Shown here: positions 1 through 5,281 of the stretch, in pieces
Layout: the number at the start of each line of letters is the position of its first letter
Position numbering within the stretch: position 1 is the stretch's first letter
Assembly (NCBI GenBank): GCA_964618555.1
Contig: CAZUBF010000101.1
Span: 1 to 13,578 of the forward strand
DNA: 13,578 bases
Source of the DNA: Calidifontimicrobium sp964618555
Lineage (GTDB): Bacteria; Pseudomonadota; Gammaproteobacteria; Burkholderiales; Burkholderiaceae_C
Direction of reading: 5' to 3'
Made by a program: the position numbers and the translations under genes
The notes under the pieces: model-generated
What the model saw: the letters and a program-made list of their open reading frames with translations, nothing else
Told to the model about the DNA's origin: nothing
Databases searched by the model: none

Positions 1-276
1 GTGCTGCAGGCGCTGGTGACCACCGCGTCGACCGGCTACATCGTGCTCGCGGTGGTCGCGGTGCTGCTGTCGCTGGTCGGCGCGTACTACTACCTGCGCG
101 TCGTCAAGGTGATGTACTTCGACGAGCCGACCGACCCGACGCCGGTGACCTGGGTGCCGCAGGGCGCGGGCGCGCTGCTGGCGCTCAACGGCGCCGCGGT
201 GCTCGCGCTCGGCCTGCTGCCCGGTGGGCTGATGGCGCTGTGCCGTGACGCCATCGTCAAGGCGCTGGCGGGGTGA
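1..276 (+). CDS. nuoN: NADH-quinone oxidoreductase subunit N, C-terminal part
   Basis: This is the last 91 residues of a hydrophobic protein whose start lies before the window. NuoN is one of the antiporter-like, proton-pumping membrane subunits of respiratory complex I, in the inner membrane. Two hydrophobic helices are visible, about residues 12-33 and 54-77 of the fragment. Between them is the segment YYYLRVVKVMYFDEP, typical of the end of NuoN, where the last helices follow a conserved tyrosine/lysine-rich turn. The first codon in the window (GTG) is not the true start, because the family is about 480-500 residues long. The stop TGA at 274-276 overlaps the GTG start of the next gene, so translation is probably coupled. 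NuoN is normally the last gene of the nuo operon, and the downstream genes fit the known Burkholderiales arrangement. Confidence 0.88.
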   Translation: MLQALVTTASTGYIVLAVVAVLLSLVGAYYYLRVVKVMYFDEPTDPTPVTWVPQGAGALLALNGAAVLALGLLPGGLMALCRDAIVKALAG

Positions 277-470
277 CCCCTTCCGCCGAAGTCGGGCCGG
301 TGCGGCCCGTCGCGCCGCTGCCGGCCAACCTGCCCTTCGTCGCACCGCGGCGGTTCGTCGTCGGTCCGCGGCGGGCGGACGAACACCTGGGCTGGCGCGT
401 GCCCGACCTGCTGCTGTTCGGCGCGCTCGTGCTGGCGGTCGGTTTCGGGCTCGAGATGCGCGTCGGCTGA
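273..470 (+). CDS. DUF2818-like short protein, truncated compared with the family
   Basis: This is a 65-residue protein of unknown function. It starts with GTG at 273, overlapping the nuoN stop, and its own stop TGA (468-470) overlaps the ATG of the NUDIX gene. An in-frame stop at 246-248 rules out a longer form. The motif ANLPFV near residue 18 and the hydrophobic helix DLLLFGALVLAVGFGLEM match the core of DUF2818, a small membrane protein normally found just after nuoN in Burkholderiales. As I remember the family, members have about 100 residues, a hydrophobic N-terminal helix before ANLPF, and an aromatic QGWEFYA-type segment with another helix at the end. Here the N-terminus is proline-rich and not hydrophobic, and the C-terminal third is missing. 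It is either a short lineage-specific form or a decaying gene. Membrane location is inferred from the one remaining helix. Confidence 0.6.
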   Translation: MTPSAEVGPVRPVAPLPANLPFVAPRRFVVGPRRADEHLGWRVPDLLLFGALVLAVGFGLEMRVG

Positions 471-1054
471 TGGACGGCAACGACGACGCGCACCTGCGCG
501 AGACGCGCGTCGACACGAACGTCGTCTTCCGCGGCGCGCTGCTCGAGGTGCGGCGCGACACCGTGCGCCTGCCCGGCGGGCGCGAGGCCGGACGCGAGTA
601 CATCGTGCACCCCGGCGCGGTGGTCGTCGTGCCGCTGCTCGACGACGGGCGGCTGGTGATGGAACGCCAGTTCCGCTACCCGCTGGGTCGCGTGCTGCTC
701 GAGCTGCCCGCAGGCAAGATCGACGCCGGCGAGGGCACGCTGGCCACCGCGGTGCGCGAGCTCGCCGAGGAGACCGGCTACCGCGCGCGCGAGTGGGCGC
801 GCGCCGGCGTGATGCACACCGCGGTCGCCTACTCCGACGAGTGCATCGAGATCTGGTTCGCGCGCGGCCTGTCGTTGGGCGAGCAGCGCCTCGACGACGG
901 CGAGCACCTCGACGTCGTGTGCGTCGACCCGGCCGATCTCGACGCGATGGGCGCACGCGGCGAGGTCACCGACGCGAAGACGCTGGTCGGCCTGATGTGG
1001 CTGCAGCGCTGGCGCGCCGGGGCCTGGGCGCTGCAGTGGCAGCCCGCGCCCTGA
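470..1054 (+). CDS. NUDIX hydrolase, ADP-ribose pyrophosphatase-like
   Basis: This 194-residue protein has a complete Nudix box at residues 82-104: G-x5-E-x7-R-E-L-x-E-E-x-G-Y, from AGKIDAGE to RELAEETGY. The box binds the divalent metal and carries the catalytic glutamates. The upstream segment RQFRYPLGRVLLELPAGK is typical of the ADP-ribose/nucleoside-diphosphate-sugar pyrophosphatase branch (NudF-like). That branch hydrolyses ADP-ribose and related compounds to AMP and a sugar phosphate in the cytoplasm. The exact substrate cannot be read from the sequence. The ATG at 470 overlaps the TGA of the DUF2818-like gene (TGATG), and that gene in turn overlaps nuoN, so the enzyme is probably translated as part of the nuo message. 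DUF1178 follows after 33 bp. Length is normal for the family and no key residue is missing. Confidence 0.88.
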   Translation: MDGNDDAHLRETRVDTNVVFRGALLEVRRDTVRLPGGREAGREYIVHPGAVVVVPLLDDGRLVMERQFRYPLGRVLLELPAGKIDAGEGTLATAVRELAEETGYRAREWARAGVMHTAVAYSDECIEIWFARGLSLGEQRLDDGEHLDVVCVDPADLDAMGARGEVTDAKTLVGLMWLQRWRAGAWALQWQPAP

Positions 1055-1075
1055 CGGCCTCGGGCCCCGCCTGCC

Positions 1076-1081
1076 GATAAT
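1076..1081 (+). promoter_or_regulatory. Candidate -10 element for a near-leaderless DUF1178 transcript
   Basis: GATAAT matches the sigma-70 -10 consensus at five of six positions in an otherwise extremely GC-rich gap. It ends six bases before the DUF1178 ATG (1088). Transcription would therefore begin at or next to the start codon, and I see no Shine-Dalgarno sequence in the gap. This suggests a leaderless message in addition to any read-through from the nuo operon. No convincing -35 hexamer is visible, so this rests on one hexamer and its spacing. Confidence 0.35.
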
Positions 1082-1087
1082 GCGGCC

Positions 1088-1525
1088 ATGAAGGTGCTCG
1101 ACCTGCGCTGCCAGCATGGCCACCGCTTCGAGGGCTGGTTCGCCTCGGAGGACGAATTCCTCGACCAGAACGGCCGCGGTCTCGTCGAGTGCCCGCTGTG
1201 CGGCGACCGCATCGTGCAGCGGCTGCCCAGCGCGCCGCGGCTGAACCTGTCGGGCGCGACCGAGCCCGCGGCGGCTGCGCCGGCTTCGCCGCCGCAGCCC
1301 GACCTGCAGGCGCTGTGGCTGAAGGCGGTGCACCACGTGCTGGCGACCACCGAGGACGTCGGCGAGCGCTTTCCCGACGAGGCGCGGCGCATCCACTACG
1401 GCGAAGTCGAGTCGCGCGGCATCCGCGGCCGCGCGACGCCCGAGCAGACGCAGGCGCTGCGCGACGAGGGCATCGAGGTCACGCCGCTGCCGATGCCGAA
1501 GGCGCTGAAGGAGCCGCTGCAGTAG
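1088..1525 (+). CDS. DUF1178 family protein (putative zinc-ribbon protein)
   Basis: This 145-residue soluble protein begins MKVLDLRCQHGH and has Cys8, His10 and the pair Cys35-x2-Cys38 (ECPLCGD). Together these form a likely zinc ribbon at the N-terminus, as in DUF1178. A linker rich in Ala and Pro (about 58-71) leads to a helical part and the conserved segment RRIHYGEVESRGIRGRAT (about 100-117), a family hallmark. The function of the family is unknown. It lies 33 bp after the NUDIX gene on the same strand and may be cotranscribed, but a good -10 hexamer just before the ATG suggests its own start. Its last 47 bases overlap the end of the convergent GNAT gene. Family assignment is strong; role is not known. 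Confidence 0.88.
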   Translation: MKVLDLRCQHGHRFEGWFASEDEFLDQNGRGLVECPLCGDRIVQRLPSAPRLNLSGATEPAAAAPASPPQPDLQALWLKAVHHVLATTEDVGERFPDEARRIHYGEVESRGIRGRATPEQTQALRDEGIEVTPLPMPKALKEPLQ

Positions 1526-2096
1526 CCGGCTTCGCGGGGCAGGGCGCAGCGCCGAGCCGCGCGACGACCTGCACCAGCCGCGCGTCGCCGGGGTGCGCGC
1601 GCAGCTCGAAACCCAGGCGTCGGGCCAGCGCGAGCATCGCCGCGTTGCCGGCCTGCACCTCGCCTTCGAGCCGTGCCAGGCCGGCGGCGTGCGCGTGGTC
1701 GCGCAGGCTGGCGAGCAGCCGCCGGCCGATGCCGTGGCGCTGCCAGGCGTCGGCGACGACGAGCGCGAACTCGGCCGCGTCGTCGCGTTCGCCGACCACG
1801 TAACGCGCCTCGCCCACCGGCGTCGCGGCGCGCCCCGGCGCGTCGTCGTCGAAGCTCTCGGCGACCAGCGCGACGTGGCGCCGGTGGTCGACCTGCGTCA
1901 TGCGCCGCAGCCACTCCGGCGGCAGCTCGCGGATCGGCGCGAAGAAGCGCTGCGTGCGCGCCGCCGGCGACAGGCTGCGCACCAGCCGTTGCTGCAGCTC
2001 GTCGTCCTGCGGCAGCACCGGCCGCAGCGTCACGCGGCGGCCGCCGGCGAGGTGCACGACGTCGATCAAGCGCGTCGGCACGTACGGTGCGGTCAC
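1479..2096 (-). CDS. GNAT-family N-acetyltransferase, similar to the Pat acetyltransferase domain
   Basis: This is a 205-residue single-domain acetyltransferase. The acetyl-CoA pyrophosphate-binding loop is seen as QRHGIGRRL at about 119-127, after the beta-strand EFALVVADAW. The later segment GNAAMLALARRLGF (150-163) is the usual GNAT asparagine/helix region. The N-terminal part, with RFFAPIRELPPEWLRRMTQVDH (49-71), resembles the acetyltransferase half of Pat-type protein lysine acetyltransferases, where R-FF and TQ-D-x-R stretches recur. A protein substrate is therefore possible, but this is inference. The GTG start at 2096-2094 overlaps the TGA of the upstream DUF2917 gene and is chosen for that coupling; the frame stays open further upstream but with no recognisable domain. 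The last 20 or so residues are Ala/Pro/Ser-rich. The 3' end overlaps DUF1178 by 47 bp on the opposite strand. Confidence 0.82.
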   Translation of the reverse strand: MTAPYVPTRLIDVVHLAGGRRVTLRPVLPQDDELQQRLVRSLSPAARTQRFFAPIRELPPEWLRRMTQVDHRRHVALVAESFDDDAPGRAATPVGEARYVVGERDDAAEFALVVADAWQRHGIGRRLLASLRDHAHAAGLARLEGEVQAGNAAMLALARRLGFELRAHPGDARLVQVVARLGAAPCPAKPATAAAPSAPSASAAA

Positions 2097-2377
2097 GGCG
2101 CCACCCCGGCGGCCGGCCGGTGCGGCGGCACCAGTTCGCCGCCGAGGTCGAGCAGCAGCAGCGACGAGTCCTGCATCGCGCTGACGATCGCATCGCCGTC
2201 GTCGGGCGAGAACACATGGCGGTCGCCGGGGGCGAGGATCACGTCGCGCGGGTCGTCGTCGACGGTGATCCACAGGCTGCCGGTCAGGCAGACCACGGCG
2301 CGTCCGTGCGGCCGGGCCAGGCGCAGCAGGCTGTGGCGCGGCATCCGGCGCGCGGGCAGTTGCAGGTCGGTGAACAT
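2093..2377 (-). CDS. DUF2917 domain protein
   Basis: This is a 94-residue protein. The core RAVVCLTGSLWITVDDDPRD and LAPGDRHVF (about residues 26-56) has the short beta-strand, glycine-turn pattern of a small cupin-like domain and matches DUF2917, a family of unknown function common in beta- and gammaproteobacteria. ATG at 2377 is chosen because a strong Shine-Dalgarno sequence lies eight bases upstream. A longer reading frame continues toward the LysR gene but crosses the intergenic region and has no support. Its stop overlaps the GNAT start (GTGA), so the two are translationally coupled. It is divergent from a LysR-type regulator, a common arrangement for a gene controlled by that regulator. 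Confidence 0.8.
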   Translation of the reverse strand: MFTDLQLPARRMPRHSLLRLARPHGRAVVCLTGSLWITVDDDPRDVILAPGDRHVFSPDDGDAIVSAMQDSSLLLLDLGGELVPPHRPAAGVAP

Positions 2378-2385
2378 GGTGCGGG

Positions 2386-2392
2386 CCTCCTT
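2386..2392 (-). promoter_or_regulatory. Ribosome-binding site of the DUF2917 gene
   Basis: Read on the minus strand this is AAGGAGG, a perfect Shine-Dalgarno core, eight bases before the ATG at 2377. It fixes the start of the DUF2917 gene against the longer open frame that extends to 2563. Confidence 0.85.
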
Positions 2393-2520
2393 GTCATGCG
2401 TCCGATGCATCTGTCGATCCAATTCGACATGACCACGTGACGCCATGGCGCCATATTTGGCGAACGAGTAGACTGCTTCAAACGGTGATTCGGAATGCTT
2501 GGCATGCTTGGGACGCATGT
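2393..2520. promoter_or_regulatory. Divergent control region between DUF2917 and the LysR-type regulator
   Basis: This segment between the two ribosome-binding sites is less GC-rich than its surroundings and should hold both promoters and the regulator's operator. Two overlapping perfect palindromes are visible: CGCCATGGCG (2441-2450) and ATGGCGCCAT (2445-2454). A direct repeat ATGCTTGG occurs at 2495-2502 and 2504-2511. On the minus strand TTGAAG followed 17 bases later by AAATAT is a weak promoter candidate for DUF2917. LysR-type proteins usually bind T-N11-A-type sites in such gaps, but I cannot say which of these elements is bound. Confidence 0.45.
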
Positions 2521-2521
2521 G

Positions 2522-2528
2522 AAGGAGG
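2522..2528 (+). promoter_or_regulatory. Ribosome-binding site of the LysR-type regulator
   Basis: AAGGAGG stands seven bases before the ATG at 2536. It sets the start of the regulator there and not at the upstream in-frame GTG at 2437, which would add 33 residues with no family similarity. Confidence 0.85.
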
Positions 2529-2535
2529 AACCCGG

Positions 2536-3495
2536 ATGGCGCGCCGGCCGTACGACCTGCCACCGCTGGCGCCGCTCGAGGCGTTCGAGGCGGCCGCGCG
2601 CCACCTGAGCTTCACGCGCGCCGCCGACGAGCTGGCGCTGACGCAGTCGGCGATCAGCCGGCAGATCCAGGCGCTCGAGGCGCACTACGGCGTGCCGCTG
2701 TTCCAGCGCCTGCACCGCGCGCTGCGCCTGACGCCCGACGGCGAACTGCTGCAGCGCGTGGTCGTCGATGCGCTGCAGCAGCTTCACGGCACCGGCCAGG
2801 CGTTGCGGCGCGCGGCGCGCCCGAAGACCGTGGTCGTCACGACGACGCCCGGCTTCGCCGGCCTGTGGCTGATCCCGCGGCTGAGCGGCTTCACCGAGGC
2901 GCACCCGGGCGTGGACGTGCGCATCTCGGCCACGCACGCGCTGCTGCACCTGGAACGCGACGAGGTCGACGTCGCGATCCGCTACCAGGCGGCAGGCGAC
3001 GGCGACGAGGCCTCGCGGCTGTTCGGCGAGGTCGTGTTCCCGGTGTGCAGCCCGCGCCTGCTCGGCGACCCGGCTCGGCCGCTGGTGCAACCGCAGGACC
3101 TGCGCCGTCACGTGCTGCTGGCGCTGCACGACGACGGCCCGGTCCCGTACGCCGAGTGGCCGCTGTGGCTGCGCGCGGTCGGGCTCGAGCAGCTGCAACC
3201 CGCCGGCACGCAGCAGCACTCGCTGTACGACCAGCTGATCCAGGCCGCGGTGGGCGGCCAGGGCGTCGCGCTCGGGCGTTCGCCGCTGGTCGATGCGCTG
3301 CTCGCCGACGGCCGGCTCGTCGCGCCGTTCGACGCGCGCCAGGTCTCGCCGCGCAGCTACCATCTGCGCGTGTCCGATGCCGGTGCGCGGCGCGCCGAGG
3401 TGCAGGCGTTCGTCGCGTGGCTGCGCGCGCAGGTCGACGCTGTTACAGCACCCGGCCCGGGTTCATCAGGCCCTGCGGATCGAGCGCGGCCTTGA
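2536..3495 (+). CDS. LysR-type transcriptional regulator (GcvA-like)
   Basis: This is a 319-residue DNA-binding regulator. The N-terminal winged helix-turn-helix is clear: LEAFEAAARHLSFTRAADEL, then TQSAISRQIQALE (about residues 14-48), and the wing GVPLFQRLHRALRLTPDG. The stretch L-SFTRAADELALTQSAISRQI and the opening PPL-PLEAFEAAAR are characteristic of the GcvA/AmpR branch. The effector-binding domain occupies about residues 95-300 (VVVTTTPGFAGLWLIPRLSGF, then VDVAIRY). Such proteins bind as tetramers and often control a divergent gene, here the DUF2917-GNAT pair across 158 bp; that target is inferred from layout. The last 18 residues are Pro/Gly-rich, atypical for the family, and are encoded in the 53 bp that overlap the convergent dehydrogenase gene. 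The effector is unknown. Confidence 0.9.
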   Translation: MARRPYDLPPLAPLEAFEAAARHLSFTRAADELALTQSAISRQIQALEAHYGVPLFQRLHRALRLTPDGELLQRVVVDALQQLHGTGQALRRAARPKTVVVTTTPGFAGLWLIPRLSGFTEAHPGVDVRISATHALLHLERDEVDVAIRYQAAGDGDEASRLFGEVVFPVCSPRLLGDPARPLVQPQDLRRHVLLALHDDGPVPYAEWPLWLRAVGLEQLQPAGTQQHSLYDQLIQAAVGGQGVALGRSPLVDALLADGRLVAPFDARQVSPRSYHLRVSDAGARRAEVQAFVAWLRAQVDAVTAPGPGSSGPADRARP

Positions 3496-4867
3496 TCGCG
3501 CGCATCATGCGCAGCGCCACCGCGCTCTTGCGCCGCGCCAGCTCGTCGCGCTTGAGCGCGCCGATGCCGTGCTCGGCAGAGAACGACCCGCCGTGCGCCG
3601 CCACCGCGTCGAACACCAGCGCGTTCACCGCGGGTTCGTGGTCGCGCAGGAACGCGGCGGCGTCGACGCCGTCCGGCGCCTGGACGTTGTAGTGCAGGTT
3701 GCCGTCGCCGAGGTGGCCGAAGTCGACCAGCCGCACGCCGGGGAACGCGGCGGCGAGTGCGGCGTCGGTGGCGGCGACGAACGCCGGGATGCGCGACACC
3801 GGCAGCGCGATGTCGTGCTTGATGTTCAGCCCTTCCTCGGCCTGTGCCAGCGGGATCGACTCGCGCAGATGCCACAGCGCCTTCGATTGCGCGAGGCTCT
3901 CGGCGACCACCGCGTCGCCGATCACGCCGGCGTCGAGCGCGTCGGCCAGCAGCGCCTCGAAGGCGTCGCGCGCGTGCGCCTCGCCCTCGCCGTCGGACAG
4001 CTCGAGCAGCACGGTCCACGCCGGCGTCTGGCGCCCGGCGAAAGGCCGCGGCTGCTGCGCGAAGTGGCGCGCCACCAGGTCCAGCGAAAACCGGTTCATC
4101 GCCTCGCAGCCCGTGAGGCCCGCGCCCAGTCGCGTGCGCGCCCGCTCGAGCAGGTGCAGCGCGGCGTCGATCGAGTCGCAGGCCGCCAGCGCGGTCATCA
4201 CCGCCGCCGGGCGGGGGAACAGCTTCAGCGTCGCCGCGGTGATCACGCCCAGCGTGCCCTCGCTGCCGACGAACAGGTCGCGCAGGTCGTAGCCGGTGTT
4301 GTCCTTGCGCAGCCCCGACAGCCCGTCCCACAGTTCGCCCAGCGGCGTCACCACCTCGAGCCCGAGGCACAGGTCGCGCGCGTTGCCGTAGCGCAGCACC
4401 TGCGTGCCGCCGGCGTTGGTCGCCAGGTTGCCGCCGATCGTCGCGCTGCCCTCGGCGGCCAGGCTCAGCGGGAACAGCAGCCCGGCGTCGGCGGCGGCCT
4501 GCTGCACCGCCTGCAGCACGCAGCCGGCGTCGACGGTGATCGTCAGGTTCGCCGTGTCGACTTCGCGCACGCGGTTCAGCCGGGTCAGGCTCAGCAGCAC
4601 CTGGGTGCCGCTGTCGTCGGGCACGCCGCCGCCGACCAGCCCGGTGTTGCCGCCCTGCGGCACGACCGCGACGCCGGCGTCGGCGCAGGCGCGCACGACG
4701 GTGGCCACCTCGGCCGGCGTGCCCGGTCGCACCACGGCGAGCGCGCGGCCGTGCCAGCGCCGGCGCCAGTCGGTCTCGAAAGCGGCGAGGTCGTTGCCGT
4801 CGCGCGTGAGCACGTGGCCGGCACCGACGACGTCGCGCAGGCGGTCGGGCAGGGTCGAGGCGTTCAT
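3443..4867 (-). CDS. FAD-binding oxidoreductase, D-2-hydroxyglutarate/D-lactate dehydrogenase type
   Basis: This is a 474-residue flavoenzyme of the GlcD/D2HGDH group. The PCMH-type FAD domain carries PQGGNTGLVGG (70-80), AEGSATIGGNLATNAGG (138-154), RYGNARD (159-165) and NTGYDLRDLFVGSEGTLGVIT (190-210). The C-terminal cap has HLGDGNLHYN (385-394) and EHGIGALKRDEL (432-443). His385, His392 and Glu432 correspond to the metal-binding residues of D-2-hydroxyglutarate dehydrogenases, and Arg335 and Lys350 to substrate-binding positions. The chain ends with the usual LDPQGLMNPGRVL. It probably oxidises a D-2-hydroxyacid and passes electrons to an electron-transfer flavoprotein or quinone; the substrate cannot be fixed from sequence. 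ATG at 4867 is set by a strong ribosome-binding site and overlaps the DUF2069 stop. The 3' end overlaps the LysR gene by 53 bp. Length is normal. Confidence 0.9.
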   Translation of the reverse strand: MNASTLPDRLRDVVGAGHVLTRDGNDLAAFETDWRRRWHGRALAVVRPGTPAEVATVVRACADAGVAVVPQGGNTGLVGGGVPDDSGTQVLLSLTRLNRVREVDTANLTITVDAGCVLQAVQQAAADAGLLFPLSLAAEGSATIGGNLATNAGGTQVLRYGNARDLCLGLEVVTPLGELWDGLSGLRKDNTGYDLRDLFVGSEGTLGVITAATLKLFPRPAAVMTALAACDSIDAALHLLERARTRLGAGLTGCEAMNRFSLDLVARHFAQQPRPFAGRQTPAWTVLLELSDGEGEAHARDAFEALLADALDAGVIGDAVVAESLAQSKALWHLRESIPLAQAEEGLNIKHDIALPVSRIPAFVAATDAALAAAFPGVRLVDFGHLGDGNLHYNVQAPDGVDAAAFLRDHEPAVNALVFDAVAAHGGSFSAEHGIGALKRDELARRKSAVALRMMRAIKAALDPQGLMNPGRVL

Positions 4868-5262
4868 GGCGGGGCCTCCTTCGCCGTGCCGCCGCGCAGC
4901 CGCCAGCGCACGTGCAGCGCGCAGGCGGCGAACACCACCAGGCACAGCAGCACCTGCAGCGAAGCGAGCAGCGCCGAGGTGCCGCGCTCGGTGGTCGCGC
5001 GCACCACGCCTTCGGCGACGTACGGCCACACCAGCAGGCTCAGCCAGCGGTAGGTGTACATGCGGTGCCTGAGCAGCCCGGCGATGGGGATCGCCAGCGG
5101 CAGCACCTTCAGCGCCCAGGTGCGGTTGCCGGTGGGCGCGAGCCACAGTTCCCACGCCAGCCCGAGCACGATCATCGCCAGCAGGGCACCCACCGCGAGC
5201 GCGCGCGTCAGGCGCACGACGTCGTCGGCCGGCGCGGCAACCGGGGCAGGGGTCGCGTCCAT
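4864..5262 (-). CDS. DUF2069 membrane protein
   Basis: This 132-residue inner-membrane protein has about four hydrophobic helices, near residues 20-40, 49-64, 72-88 and 97-117. The segments LAWELWLAPTGNRTWALKVLPL and RHRMYTYRWLSLLVWPYVAEGVVRA are the DUF2069 signature, including the conserved YRWLSLLVWPY-EG motif. The function of the family is unknown. The start at 5262 is preferred because a good -10 hexamer (TATGAT on the minus strand) ends seven bases upstream with no ribosome-binding site between. In-frame ATGs at 5271 and 5274 lie within or beside that hexamer. The stop TGA overlaps the ATG of the FAD dehydrogenase, so the two form a coupled operon. In other Burkholderiales I recall this gene beside a quinone oxidoreductase (WrbA-like), which is not present here. 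Confidence 0.82.
   Translation of the reverse strand: MDATPAPVAAPADDVVRLTRALAVGALLAMIVLGLAWELWLAPTGNRTWALKVLPLAIPIAGLLRHRMYTYRWLSLLVWPYVAEGVVRATTERGTSALLASLQVLLCLVVFAACALHVRWRLRGGTAKEAPP
4875..4881 (-). promoter_or_regulatory. Ribosome-binding site of the FAD dehydrogenase, inside the end of DUF2069
   Basis: Read on the minus strand this is AAGGAGG, seven bases before the ATG at 4867. It lies within the last codons of the DUF2069 gene and supports both the start choice and coupled translation. Confidence 0.85.
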
Positions 5263-5268
5263 GGCTGG

Positions 5269-5275
5269 CATCATA
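5269..5275. promoter_or_regulatory. Candidate shared bidirectional -10 element with near-leaderless starts
   Basis: The seven bases CATCATA read as TATGAT on the minus strand (5275-5270), five of six to consensus, seven bases before the DUF2069 ATG at 5262. On the plus strand they read CATCAT (5269-5274), four of six, seven bases before the YihY ATG at 5282. The starts are only 19 bp apart and neither has a Shine-Dalgarno sequence, so both messages would begin at or next to their start codons. No -35 element is evident, and any would lie inside the opposite gene. Confidence 0.4.
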
Positions 5276-5281
5276 GGCCGC

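Noticed and set aside
257..1396. Long minus-strand frame opposite the NUDIX and DUF1178 genes
   Set aside because: It is a composition artefact: no family motif, no ribosome-binding site, and both plus-strand genes have clear signatures.
2437..2535. GTG at 2437 as the start of the LysR-type regulator
   Set aside because: The ATG at 2536 has a perfect AAGGAGG at the right distance and begins the family's normal N-terminus; the upstream extension has no similarity and would fill the control region.
2378..2563. Longer N-terminus for the DUF2917 protein
   Set aside because: The strong ribosome-binding site at 2386-2392 sets the start at 2377; the longer form would cross the divergent control region and overlap the regulator's start.
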